From positions 1 through 56,261 of the forward strand of contig DDTH01000001.1 in the NCBI GenBank assembly GCA_002344055.1: a stretch of 56,261 nucleotides of DNA, read 5' to 3'. Shown one piece after another: positions 1 to 8,312 of the stretch (positions within the stretch are counted from its first letter, which is position 1; every line of letters begins with the position of its first letter). The position numbers were made by a program, and so were the translations under genes. The notes below the pieces were generated by a model, which worked only from the letters and a program-made list of their open reading frames with translations, was not told the DNA's origin and did no database searches. The stretch comes from Sphingomonadales bacterium UBA2369. GTDB taxonomy: Bacteria > Pseudomonadota > Alphaproteobacteria > Sphingomonadales > Sphingomonadaceae.

Positions 1-1602
1 CACGACGCGCGGGGCAATCTGACCGGCGACGGCATCAACGCGTTCGCCTACTCCAGCGAGAATCTGCTGACGAACCAGACGGGTGTGGGCAATGCCCTGC
101 AATATGACCCGCTGCTGCGGCTGGCGCGCACGGCCTGGGGGTTCAAGTTCGCCTATGACGGGCTGGCGCTGGTGGAGGAGTATAGCAACACCACGCTCGT
201 GCACCGCTACGTGCACGGTCCCGGCATGGACGAGCCGCTGATCTGGTACGACCAGGGCAATAACCGTCGTTACCTGCACGCCGACGAGCGGGGCAGCATC
301 GTCGCCATCTCCGCCGATGGCAGCCCGAACGGCGCGCTCTACCAGCTCAACGAATATGACGACTATGGCCGGCCGATGAGCAACAATCTGGGCAGGTTCG
401 GCTATACCGGCCAGGTCTGGCTGCCGGAGCATGGGCTGTGGTATTACAAGGCCCGGATGTACGATCCCACGCGCGGCAGGTTCATGCAGACTGATCCCAT
501 CGGATATGGGGATGGGATGAACATGTATGCCTATGTGAGCGGGGATCCGGTGAACTTTACCGATCCGAGCGGGCTAAGCGCTATCCAGTGTCAACCCGGC
601 AGCCAACCCGATGGGCGCGGAGGGTGTGAAGACAGCGATGGCAATACAGTTGTCAGGGCCGACACGCTATCCGGGATCCCGATCAGTGGCGCAGCGGCAC
701 TACTGGGTGCTGGCCGAAACTCCGTCGAATCAGGTATTATCGACCGCTCGGGCCTACCTAGCGATAACAATGGCGAAGACGAGGAAAATGTAACCGTCGT
801 TGAGGCCATCCCTATCAGATACAACCAAGGCAGCGGATATCTTCGTCTCACGAGCACGATGCAACCGAGCGTCTTTAATTGTTCTACTATCCTTGGGTGC
901 ATCGTCGGGGCTTTCGTTGATTTTGCTCCCATTACTAAGACGTTTCAAATATTTCGATGGGGCAGATGGTTATTGCGTGGCGGTTGTGGCTGTTTCGAAG
1001 CAGGAACATTAGTTGCGACGCCTAGCGGTATGGTTCGTATCGAAGATTTGTCTGTTGGCAATCTTGTTATTTCTATGAACGAGCAAACGGGTGAGATAGC
1101 GCCCCAGCGAGTAATTGGGCTAGTTCGCCCCGCTCCTAAGCCTCTGTTCTAGATAAATCTCCGTGATGCGCAAGGTGAAGCTGAGTCGTTTCACGCGACC
1201 GAGGATCACTCTTGGCGAGTTCACGGTCGGGGATGGGTCGCGACCGTGGATCTTACCCCCGGTGACCGCATTGACACCGTCTCTGATGATGATCTCGTCG
1301 TAACAAGAGTTAGCGAAACTCCAAGGGTTGAGTCGACTTTTAGCCTGACGGTAGAAAATTGGCCTACTTTTATGGTGGGCGAAAAGCACGCGGTGGTGCA
1401 TAATGCCGATTGCAGGCGTGTTGCGGAAGTCATGAGGACTCGGCGTGGCAGCATCAGAAATGCGCCTTTGCCACGCGGCGCGCCAAGCTGGGACAGCATT
1501 CTGGATATGACCATGGATGAAATCAGATCCAGAGCGCAAGCAAACGAGCCTGGTTTCAGGCAGATACACAAATTGCTAACGGATGGGAGGTTCGGACGAT
1601 AA
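1..1602 (+). pseudogene. RHS-repeat/HINT polymorphic toxin, 3' part, with in-frame amber stop
   Basis: The reading frame is open from the first base, so the gene begins outside the window. Bases 1 to about 580 encode YD repeats and the RHS-associated core (motifs RYLHADERGSIV, YKARMYDPTRGRFMQTDPIGY, NFTDPSGL), which in this family forms a shell around a C-terminal toxin. From about 985 a HINT self-cleaving domain starts at CFEAGTLVATPSG. The frame is cut by TAG at 1150-1152, then the same frame continues with the rest of HINT (FHATEDHSW, FMVGEKHAVVHNA) and, from 1408, a toxin tail of about 64 residues (RGSIRNAPLPRGAPSW, KLLTDGRF) that I cannot assign to a named family. Because both sides stay in one frame, this is one gene with a single nonsense change. 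Base composition becomes AT-richer from about 840. An immunity gene follows after one base. Confidence 0.85.
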
Positions 1603-1603
1603 C

Positions 1604-1813
1604 ATGTCAGTCTTTGAGATCCTTGATTTTCTCAAGAGGAAATCAGTGAGTTTTGAGCTATCCAACCATCGGGATGGTTTGGTTATGATCTCGGCTGCTG
1701 TGCCAGGAGAGCGGTGGGAAATTGAAGTCTCCCAATCTGGAGATGTGGAAGTCGAAATTTTCCGTAGTGACGGAGAAATATATGGTTTTGATAAACTCAG
1801 CGATATCGAGTAA
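1604..1813 (+). CDS. putative immunity protein to the RHS C-terminal toxin
   Basis: A 69-residue acidic protein that begins one base after the toxin stop. I chose ATG 1604 because GGGAGG lies at 1585-1590; an in-frame ATG at 1583 would have no good ribosome site and would overlap the toxin. The protein (begins MSVFEILDFL, contains PGERWEIEVSQSGDVEVEIF) looks like one small alpha/beta domain with no signal peptide, as expected for a cytoplasmic antidote. Assignment as immunity protein rests on position directly behind a polymorphic toxin tail, the standard arrangement in these loci; the family itself was not recognised. The gene appears intact although the toxin gene has a stop codon, so protection against toxin from siblings may still be selected. 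Confidence 0.7.
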   Translation: MSVFEILDFLKRKSVSFELSNHRDGLVMISAAVPGERWEIEVSQSGDVEVEIFRSDGEIYGFDKLSDIE

Positions 1814-1824
1814 ATTTTCAATAA

Positions 1825-1892
1825 CGGTGACAGTCAATAACGGCATTACGGATTACGGTGACAGTGCGATTGCGGTGGATTGCGGTGACAGT
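1825..1892. repeat. three copies of CGGTGACAGT, REP-like, beside RAYT remnant
   Basis: The 10-mer CGGTGACAGT occurs at 1825-1834, 1856-1865 and 1883-1892, the last followed by GCACTAATTTGACC. Similar GGTGACAGT-containing short repeats commonly flank REP-associated tyrosine transposase genes, and a RAYT-like remnant begins 43 bases downstream. They do not code for protein. Confidence 0.6.
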
Positions 1893-1935
1893 GCACTAAT
1901 TTGACCCCGCTTACGGCGCGTGGCAGGCTGGCCTC

Positions 1936-2161
1936 ATGGCTCGTCTCGCCCGCGCCGTCTTTCCTGGTCACCCGCACCACGTGACCCAGCGCGGCAATGG
2001 GCGGGCGCAGACCTTCTTCGACGATGACGATTACGCCTGCTATCTTGATCTGCTCGGCACGCACTGCCGGGCGGCCGGGGTGGAAGTGTGGGCCTGGGTG
2101 CTGATGCCCAACCATGTCCACCTGATCCTTACTCCCTCCGATCCCGGCGGCCTTCGCCGTG
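1936..2161 (+). pseudogene. truncated REP-associated (Y1/IS200-like) transposase
   Basis: The first 75 codons give MARLARAVFPGHPHHVTQRG followed by VWAWVLMPNHVHLILTP, the N-terminal half of the Y1 transposase fold; PNHVHL carries the metal-binding His pair. At about 2161, after DPGGLRR, similarity ends and the frame runs antisense through the end of the neighbouring amidase gene to a stop at 2292. The catalytic tyrosine part is missing, so the protein cannot be active. These enzymes mobilise REP palindromes as single-stranded DNA. The truncation point is only about 20 bases from the amidase stop codon, which suggests that a rearrangement joined the island end to the housekeeping region. Confidence 0.8.
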
Positions 2162-2182
2162 AGACTGTCAAATTCGTCAACT

Positions 2183-3052
2183 TCAGCGCGCTTCCGCGCT
2201 CTCGCCTTCCCCCAGGAACCGCCGCGAGAAATGCGCTTCGATCGCGCGGCGCATGCCGGTGGCGATGGCACGGCGGCCTTCGGGGCTGGTGAGGAAGCGG
2301 GCATCCTCCTCGGTGCTGACATAGCCGGCCTCGAACAGGATAGAGGGTATGTCCGCGGCCTTCAGCACGATGAAGGCGGCGAAGCGGTGCCAGTCGCGCT
2401 GGAAAGTGATGAGCGGGGCGGCCTCGCGGTGCAGGATGCGGGCGAAATCGGCGGAGACCGCCATGCTCTCGCGCTGGGCCAGGTCAATCAGGATCAGATT
2501 GACGCCGGCATCGTCCGACATCGCCACGCCGCCCACCGCGTCGGAGGCGTTTTCGCGCCGGGCCAATTCCGCCGCCTCGGCATCGGAGGCGACTTCGGAC
2601 AAAGTGTAGATGGTCGCGCCGCGGGCGGTGTTGTTGGCTTCCGCCGCGTCGGCGTGGAGCGAGATGAACAGGTCCGCGCCCATCCGCCGGGCGATGGCAT
2701 AGCGCTGCTCCAGCGGGATGAAGCTGTCATCGTCGCGGGTGAGGGCGACGCGCACCCGGCCCGATGCGGCCAGTTCGTCGCGGATCGCGCGGGCGATGGC
2801 GAGGGTGACGTCCTTCTCCTGCAATCCCTCCAGCGCGCCCGGCGCCCCGGGATCGCGGCCGCCATGGCCGGCGTCGATCACCACCAGGGGCGGATTGTCG
2901 CCCCGCGCAGGGGTGATGGCGGGGAGGGGAGGGCCTTCGGCCGCGCCCTCGATCGGAATGACGACCGCGCCGCCCGCCTCAGCGGCGGCGGGCGCGTCCG
3001 ACGGCGGGCCGAAGCCGAACAGCCACAGGATTAGGCCGAGCAGGTAGCTCAT
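2183..3052 (-). CDS. N-acetylmuramoyl-L-alanine amidase (Amidase_3)
   Basis: A 289-residue zinc amidase that cleaves the amide between MurNAc and L-alanine in peptidoglycan, probably in the periplasm during cell separation. The N terminus has a short hydrophobic segment (LLGLILWLFGF), then a Pro/Ala-rich linker of about 40 residues, then the catalytic domain: VVIDAGHGGRDPGA (first Zn His), EKDVTLAIA (Glu), FISLHADA (second His) and LFEAGYVS (catalytic Glu). It lacks an AMIN domain, so it is shorter than enterobacterial AmiC. It is transcribed away from rne. Start ATG at 3052 is the only good candidate before the hydrophobic segment. Confidence 0.88.
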   Translation of the reverse strand: MSYLLGLILWLFGFGPPSDAPAAAEAGGAVVIPIEGAAEGPPLPAITPARGDNPPLVVIDAGHGGRDPGAPGALEGLQEKDVTLAIARAIRDELAASGRVRVALTRDDDSFIPLEQRYAIARRMGADLFISLHADAAEANNTARGATIYTLSEVASDAEAAELARRENASDAVGGVAMSDDAGVNLILIDLAQRESMAVSADFARILHREAAPLITFQRDWHRFAAFIVLKAADIPSILFEAGYVSTEEDARFLTSPEGRRAIATGMRRAIEAHFSRRFLGEGESAEAR

Positions 3053-3512
3053 GCGTTAAAGGCTGCCTTGCTGAAGCGGCACCGGTCCCGCGTCAGCGGG
3101 AGAAGCTCCCCAACCGGAAAAATCGCGCATTTCCGCCGCTAACTCCGCCTTGCGATGCATTGCAGGCCATTGCCCGCACCCCACATGAATGCTAGCAAGT
3201 CTAATCCGGCGCGCGTCCCAGGCAAAGCCCTGCAAGACCCAGGCGACGGCAGAGTTTCGTTAGGTTCACGCTGCATGAGGCAATTTCCCCTTGAGTTGAT
3301 GCACCTCCGCACTGCGGAAGTGATCGGCCCGGGGGCGCGTCCGGCATTTGTCGCCGGCAGCCAGAGCGCAGCATCCGCTTCGATTTTCCATACCATCAGA
3401 ACTTCGTCCGCGGCGCTCCGGCGCGCGCGGGCGGCAACATCAGAGCGCGCGCAAGCGATCGCCTCCGTCCTTCTGGGCAGGGGCGGCCCGCCGCGCGCGT
3501 GGAGACATATCA
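3053..3512. other. 460-base divergent intergenic region, probable long rne leader
   Basis: No convincing gene lies between the amidase start and rne. A possible promoter for rne is TTGCCC at 3170-3175 and TAGCAA at 3193-3198 with a 17-base spacer, but the match is weak. If correct, rne would have a leader of about 300 bases; long 5' leaders used for autoregulation are known for rne in other proteobacteria. GC-rich self-complementary stretches are present around 3325-3500. Confidence 0.35.
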
Positions 3513-6071
3513 ATGACAATGCGCATGCTGGTCGACGCGCGCCACCCGGAGGAAACCCGGGTTGCGGTCGTAAAAGGTAACCGGATCGAGGAATTCGACT
3601 TCGAATCCGCCGAGCACAAGCAGCTCAAGGGTAATATCTATCTCGCCAAGGTGACCCGCGTGGAGCCGTCGCTCCAGGCGGCGTTCGTCGATTATGGCGG
3701 CAACCGGCACGGCTTCCTCGCCTTCAGCGAAATCCACCCCGATTATTACCAGATCCCGCGCGAGGACCGCGAGGCGCTCCTGCGCGAGGAGATGGAGCAT
3801 GCCGAGGAGGAAGCGCGCCTGCGTGCCGCCGAGCTGGACGAGCATGACGATGAGCATGGCGACGACGATCACGGCGATCATGACGACGATCACCGCGATG
3901 GCGATGAGCCGGAAGCGTCGGCCGAGGGCGAAGAGCTGCACGACGAAAATGTCGATCCCGTCGCGCCGAAGGAGGCCGAGAATGCTTCCGACGAAGGTGC
4001 GGTGGAGAGCCTGCGCCGGAAGCGCCAGAACCTGCGCCATCGCTACAAGATCCAGGACGTCATCAAGCGCCGCCAGGTGCTGCTGGTCCAGGTCGTCAAG
4101 GAAGAGCGCGGCAACAAGGGCGCGGCGCTGACCACCTATCTGTCGCTCGCCGGCCGCTATTGCGTGCTGATGCCCAACACGTCGCATGGCGGCGGGATCA
4201 GCCGGAAGATTTCCAACGGCTCGGACCGCAAGCGGTTGAAGCAGATCATGGCGGATCTCAATCTGCCGACGACGATGGGCCTGATCGTCCGCACCGCGGG
4301 GCTCCAGCGCACCAAGACCGAGATCAAGCGCGACTTCGACTATCTCGCCCGCCTGTGGGACGAGATTCGCGAAAACACGCTGAAGTCCGCCGCGCCGGCC
4401 CTGGTCTATCAGGATAGCGACCTGATCAAGCGCGCGATCCGCGACGTCTACAGCCGCGACATCGACGAAATCCATGTCGAGGGCGAGGAAGGCTACAAGC
4501 ACGCCCGCGCCTTCATGAAATTGCTGATGCCCAGCCACGTCCGGCGGGTGAAGGAATATGCCGACCCGGTGCCGCTGTTCCAGCGCCATGGCGTCGAGGA
4601 TCAGCTGAGCGGCATGTACCAGCCGCTCGTGCAGCTGAAGTCCGGCGGCTATCTGGTGATCAATCCGACCGAGGCTCTGGTCTCGATCGACATCAACTCC
4701 GGCCGCTCGACCCGCGAGCACAATATCGAGCAGACCGCGTTCGCCACGAACATCGAGGCCGCGAACGAGATCGCCCGTCAGCTCCGCCTGCGCGACATGG
4801 CCGGGCTGGTCGTGATCGACTTCATCGACATGGAGCAGAACGGCCACATTCGTAAGGTCGAAAAGGCGATGAAGGAGGCGCTGAAGAACGACCGCGCCCG
4901 CATCCAGGTCGGCCGGATCAGCAGCTTCGGCCTGATGGAAATGAGCAGGCAGCGCCTGCGCACCGGCGTGCTCGAAGCCTCCACCAAGCCGTGCCCGCAT
5001 TGCGAAGGCTCCGGCCTGATGCGCACCGCATCGTCCGCCGGCCTGTCCGCGCTGCGCATGCTCGAAGACGAGGCCGCGCGCGGCCGCGGTTCGATCATTC
5101 GCCTGCGTGCGGGCCGCGAGGCGGCGATCTACCTGCTCAACCGCAAGCGTGCCGAGATTGGTGAAGTCGAGGCGCGCTACGGCGTGTCGATCGAGGTCGT
5201 GATCGACGAAAGCTTCGAAGGCGCGCGGATGAGCGTCGAATCCATGGGCCCGCCGCCCGCCTTCCGCCCGGCCCCGGTCGCCCGGCAGGTCGAGGAAGAA
5301 GACGACCTCGACGAGGCCTTCGAGGAAGAGGAAGAAGAGGAAGCCGAAGAGGCCGAGGAGGCCGATGAAGCGCCCCGCCGCGATCAGCGTCGCGGCGACC
5401 GTGGCGGTCGCGAGGAGCGCGGCGACCGTGGCGAAGATGGCGAGGGCAATGGCCGCAAGCGCCGCCGCCGCCGTGGCCGTCGTGGCGGCCGCCGTCCGGC
5501 CGAGGAAGGCCAGGAGCAGCGTGAGGAGGACGGCACCGACGCCGAGGCGGTCGAGACCGACGTTCAGCCGGAAGTGGCCGAGGTCGAAGTCGAGGCCGTC
5601 GCCGAAGCGCCCGCCGAGGCAGTGCCTGCCGCCGAGGAAGAGGAAAAGCCGCGTCGCGGCCGCCGTCGTCCGCGTGCGCGCAAGGCGGACGAAGCGGACG
5701 CGCCCGCCGCGGAGGCGCCCGAAGCGGCACCGGTTGAGGCGCCTGCCGCTGTCGAGCCGGAACCCGCCGCCGAAGCGGAGGCCGAGGAGAAGCCCAAGCC
5801 GAAGGCGCGTCGCAGCCGGGCTAAGAAGCCTGCCGCTGCCGACGAAGCGGTTCCCGAGGCGGCGCCCGCCAAGAGTCCGGCCAAAAAGGCAGTCCCGCTC
5901 GCCGCGAAGCTCGATGCCCAGGCGGGTGCAGGAACGGCCGATCCGGGTTCGCCGGAAGCGCCGGTGCTGGAACGGCAGACGCTGGAAGGCGGCGACGAGC
6001 GCGAAACCGGTGAGGATACCGATTCCTCGCCCGCGCGGCGCGGCTGGTGGCAGCGGACCTTCGGGGGATAA
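3513..6071 (+). CDS. rne: ribonuclease E
   Basis: The 852-residue endoribonuclease starts mRNA decay and processes rRNA and tRNA precursors. ATG 3513 follows GGAGA at 3501-3505 and gives MTMRMLVDARHPEE, the usual beginning. Order: RNase H-like/S1 region from about 35, interrupted by a charged insertion at about 95-170 with an Asp/His-rich run at about 107-135; RNase H-like and 5' sensor region; DNase I-like catalytic core with metal-binding Asp in SIDINSGRS and VVIDFIDME; Zn-link CPHCEGSG; then from about 580 a disordered tail alternating acidic runs with RRRRGRRGGRR-type basic RNA-binding clusters and Ala/Pro/Glu repeats. The C terminus (PARRGWWQRTFGG) looks like a degradosome contact motif. 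Divergent from the amidase gene. Confidence 0.95.
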   Translation: MTMRMLVDARHPEETRVAVVKGNRIEEFDFESAEHKQLKGNIYLAKVTRVEPSLQAAFVDYGGNRHGFLAFSEIHPDYYQIPREDREALLREEMEHAEEEARLRAAELDEHDDEHGDDDHGDHDDDHRDGDEPEASAEGEELHDENVDPVAPKEAENASDEGAVESLRRKRQNLRHRYKIQDVIKRRQVLLVQVVKEERGNKGAALTTYLSLAGRYCVLMPNTSHGGGISRKISNGSDRKRLKQIMADLNLPTTMGLIVRTAGLQRTKTEIKRDFDYLARLWDEIRENTLKSAAPALVYQDSDLIKRAIRDVYSRDIDEIHVEGEEGYKHARAFMKLLMPSHVRRVKEYADPVPLFQRHGVEDQLSGMYQPLVQLKSGGYLVINPTEALVSIDINSGRSTREHNIEQTAFATNIEAANEIARQLRLRDMAGLVVIDFIDMEQNGHIRKVEKAMKEALKNDRARIQVGRISSFGLMEMSRQRLRTGVLEASTKPCPHCEGSGLMRTASSAGLSALRMLEDEAARGRGSIIRLRAGREAAIYLLNRKRAEIGEVEARYGVSIEVVIDESFEGARMSVESMGPPPAFRPAPVARQVEEEDDLDEAFEEEEEEEAEEAEEADEAPRRDQRRGDRGGREERGDRGEDGEGNGRKRRRRRGRRGGRRPAEEGQEQREEDGTDAEAVETDVQPEVAEVEVEAVAEAPAEAVPAAEEEEKPRRGRRRPRARKADEADAPAAEAPEAAPVEAPAAVEPEPAAEAEAEEKPKPKARRSRAKKPAAADEAVPEAAPAKSPAKKAVPLAAKLDAQAGAGTADPGSPEAPVLERQTLEGGDERETGEDTDSSPARRGWWQRTFGG

Positions 6072-6130
6072 GCCTCGGCATGAGCGGCGCTTTCATCCGC
6101 CGTTCACATTCGGAGAGGGACAGCAGGCGC

Positions 6131-7573
6131 ATGGTTCAAACATTCGCGCGCGGCGCCCCGGGTGTCCTGCTCGTCCGTCTCTTGATGATCGCGGCAGTGG
6201 CTTTTGTCGCCCTTGTCGCCCGTCCGGCCGCAGCCCAATCGATCCTGCGCGATGCTGAAACGGAGGCATTGCTGCGCGACGCCTCCGCGCCCCTGATCCA
6301 GGCGGCCGGTCTGCGCCCGCAAGATGTCAGGCTTGTCCTGATCCACGACGATTCGATCAACGCCTTCGTGGCGGGCGGGCAGATCGTCTACATCCATTCC
6401 GGCTTGCTCACCCGTGCCGACAATCTGAACGAAGTGCAGGGCGTCATCGCGCACGAGCTTGGCCACGTCGTCGGCGGTCACATCATCCGCAGCACCGAAG
6501 GCATCCAGCAGGCGACGAGCATCTCGATTCTGTCGCTGATCATCGGCGCGGCGGCGATGCTCGCCGGGGCCGGGCCTGCGGGCGCAGCGATCATGGGCCT
6601 CGGCCAGCAGGTCGCGATGAGCCAGTTCCTGGCCTTCACGCGGACGCAGGAAAGCAGCGCCGACCAGGCGGGCGCGAGCTACCTCGCCCGTGCGGGGATC
6701 AGCGGCCGGGGCAGCCTGGAATTCTTCGGCAAGCTGCAGAACATGGAATTCCGCTACAATATTCCGCAGGAGAATAGCTATCAGCGCACCCACCCGCTGA
6801 ACAGCGAGCGTATGGCAGCGCTGGAAAACTCCTATCGCAACGATCCGGCCTGGGACACGCCGACCCCACCCGCGCTCGAAGCGCGTTTCCAGCGCATCCG
6901 GGCCAAGCTCGCCGGCTATGTCGACGAGCCGGAGCGCGTCTTCCACCGCTATCCGGAAAGTGATCAGTCGGTGCCCGCGCGCTATGCACGCGCTTATGCC
7001 TGGCATCGTTCCGCGCACCCCGACCGCGCGCTCGCGGCGGCGGAATCGCTGCTCGCGGAGGCACCTCACGACGCTTATTTCCTTGAGCTGAAGGGCCAGA
7101 TCCTGCTCGAATCCGGCCGTCCCGATGAAGCGCTCGCGGCGCTACGCGAAGCCGTCGCCCGCTCACGCAACGAGCCTTTGATCGCGTCGATTTTCGGGCA
7201 CGCCCTGATCGCGACCGAGGATCCGGGGAATTTCGAAGAGGCCGAGCGGGTGCTGCGTACCGTCGTGCAGCGCGATCATGAAAATCCGTTCGCCTGGTAC
7301 CAGCTCGGCGTAGTGTACGACCGCAAGGGCGATATCGGCCGGGCGAGTCTTGCCACCGCCGAACGCTACAGCCTGATGCGCCAGCCGCAGCTGGCGATGG
7401 TCAGCGCGCAGAATGCGATGGCCGGAATTCCCACCGGTACGCCGGACTGGATCCGCGCACAGGATATCCTGATGGTCTCGCGCAACGAAATCGAGCGCCG
7501 AGGCCGCCGCAACCGCCGCGCCACCGATACGCCCGCGGCACCGGTCGCGCCGCGTTCCATTTTCCAATATTGA
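6131..7573 (+). CDS. M48 family periplasmic metalloprotease with TPR domain (BepA-like)
   Basis: A 480-residue exported zinc protease. ATG 6131 gives a signal peptide ending ARPAAAQ and is preceded by GAGAGGGA at 6113-6120; an upstream in-frame ATG at 6080 would bury the signal peptide. The gluzincin motif VIAHELGHVVGGH is at about residue 103-115, followed by a hydrophobic segment and the downstream Glu region ESSADQAGASYLARAG. The last 200 residues form tetratricopeptide repeats (for example PHDAYFLELKGQILLESG). BepA-type proteins degrade or chaperone stalled outer-membrane proteins at the BAM complex. The gene lies 59 bases after rne and 7 bases before a DsbA-like gene, which suggests an envelope quality-control pair. 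Confidence 0.88.
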   Translation: MVQTFARGAPGVLLVRLLMIAAVAFVALVARPAAAQSILRDAETEALLRDASAPLIQAAGLRPQDVRLVLIHDDSINAFVAGGQIVYIHSGLLTRADNLNEVQGVIAHELGHVVGGHIIRSTEGIQQATSISILSLIIGAAAMLAGAGPAGAAIMGLGQQVAMSQFLAFTRTQESSADQAGASYLARAGISGRGSLEFFGKLQNMEFRYNIPQENSYQRTHPLNSERMAALENSYRNDPAWDTPTPPALEARFQRIRAKLAGYVDEPERVFHRYPESDQSVPARYARAYAWHRSAHPDRALAAAESLLAEAPHDAYFLELKGQILLESGRPDEALAALREAVARSRNEPLIASIFGHALIATEDPGNFEEAERVLRTVVQRDHENPFAWYQLGVVYDRKGDIGRASLATAERYSLMRQPQLAMVSAQNAMAGIPTGTPDWIRAQDILMVSRNEIERRGRRNRRATDTPAAPVAPRSIFQY

Positions 7574-7580
7574 GACCAGC

Positions 7581-8312
7581 ATGAACGATAAGGGGGAGCG
7601 CCGCGCCAGCGGCTGGATGGGTTTGGCCATTGCGGCCGTGGCTGGCATCGCGATCGGCGCGCTGGCGATGCTGCTGATTGGCGGCCGGTTCAGCGACAAA
7701 AGTTTCGCGGATGGCGTGCGCAATGCGATAATGGCGAACCCGGAAATCCTGCCGGACGCGATGGCCGAGTTGAATCGCAAGGAAGCCGCCGCCGCGATCG
7801 GCCCGCGCCGTGCCGAGTTCGAGACGCCCTATCAGGGCGCCTGGGCGGGTGCCGAGGATGGCGACGTCGTGTTGGTAGAATTCTTCGACTATGCCTGCGG
7901 CTATTGCCGCCAGAGTAACGAGGCGATCGACCGGCTGCTCGCCGAGGATCCGCGCCTGAAGGTGGTCTGGCGCGAGTTGCCCGTGCTCGGACCCGCCAGT
8001 CAGGAGGCCGCTCTGGCCAGCCTCGCGGCTGCCGACCAGCGCAAGTTCCGGCCTTTCTACCAGGCCGTCTTCGCTGCGGGCCGCCCGACGCCTGAAACGA
8101 TCCGCGCCGCGATGGCGCAAGCCGGCGTGCAACCGGCGGCGCCGAGCCAGGCTCATCAGACCGAAATCCAGCGCAACGTCGAACTCGCCCAGCTTGTGCG
8201 CGCCAGCGGCACCCCGACCTTCGTAGTCGGCGACAAGATCTTCCACGGCGCCGTGCCGTACGAGCAGCTCAAGGAAGCGATCGACGAAGCGCGGGCGCGG
8301 CGGGGGAGCTAG
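7581..8312 (+). CDS. DsbA-family thiol:disulfide oxidoreductase, membrane-anchored
   Basis: This 243-residue protein has one N-terminal transmembrane anchor (residues 12-34) and a thioredoxin-fold domain facing the periplasm. Active-site CGYC is Cys106/Cys109 in FFDYACGYCRQ and the cis-proline loop is SGTPTFVVGD. Residues 42-70 resemble the N-terminal extension of ScsC/DsbA-like proteins (NPEILPDAMAELNRKEA). It probably forms or shuffles disulfides in exported proteins. It lies 7 bases behind the M48 protease gene and is likely co-transcribed. Its stop overlaps the stop of the convergent regulator gene in the palindrome CTAG. Confidence 0.88.
   Translation: MNDKGERRASGWMGLAIAAVAGIAIGALAMLLIGGRFSDKSFADGVRNAIMANPEILPDAMAELNRKEAAAAIGPRRAEFETPYQGAWAGAEDGDVVLVEFFDYACGYCRQSNEAIDRLLAEDPRLKVVWRELPVLGPASQEAALASLAAADQRKFRPFYQAVFAAGRPTPETIRAAMAQAGVQPAAPSQAHQTEIQRNVELAQLVRASGTPTFVVGDKIFHGAVPYEQLKEAIDEARARRGS

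Noticed and set aside
1150..1152. TAG in the RHS gene read as pyrrolysine or a programmed read-through site
   Set aside because: No known context signal is visible and pyrrolysine is not expected in this group; a plain nonsense change is simpler.
3510..5000. Open frame of 496 codons antisense to rne
   Set aside because: It is a GC-skew shadow of the rne reading frame; rne has unambiguous family motifs over the same bases.
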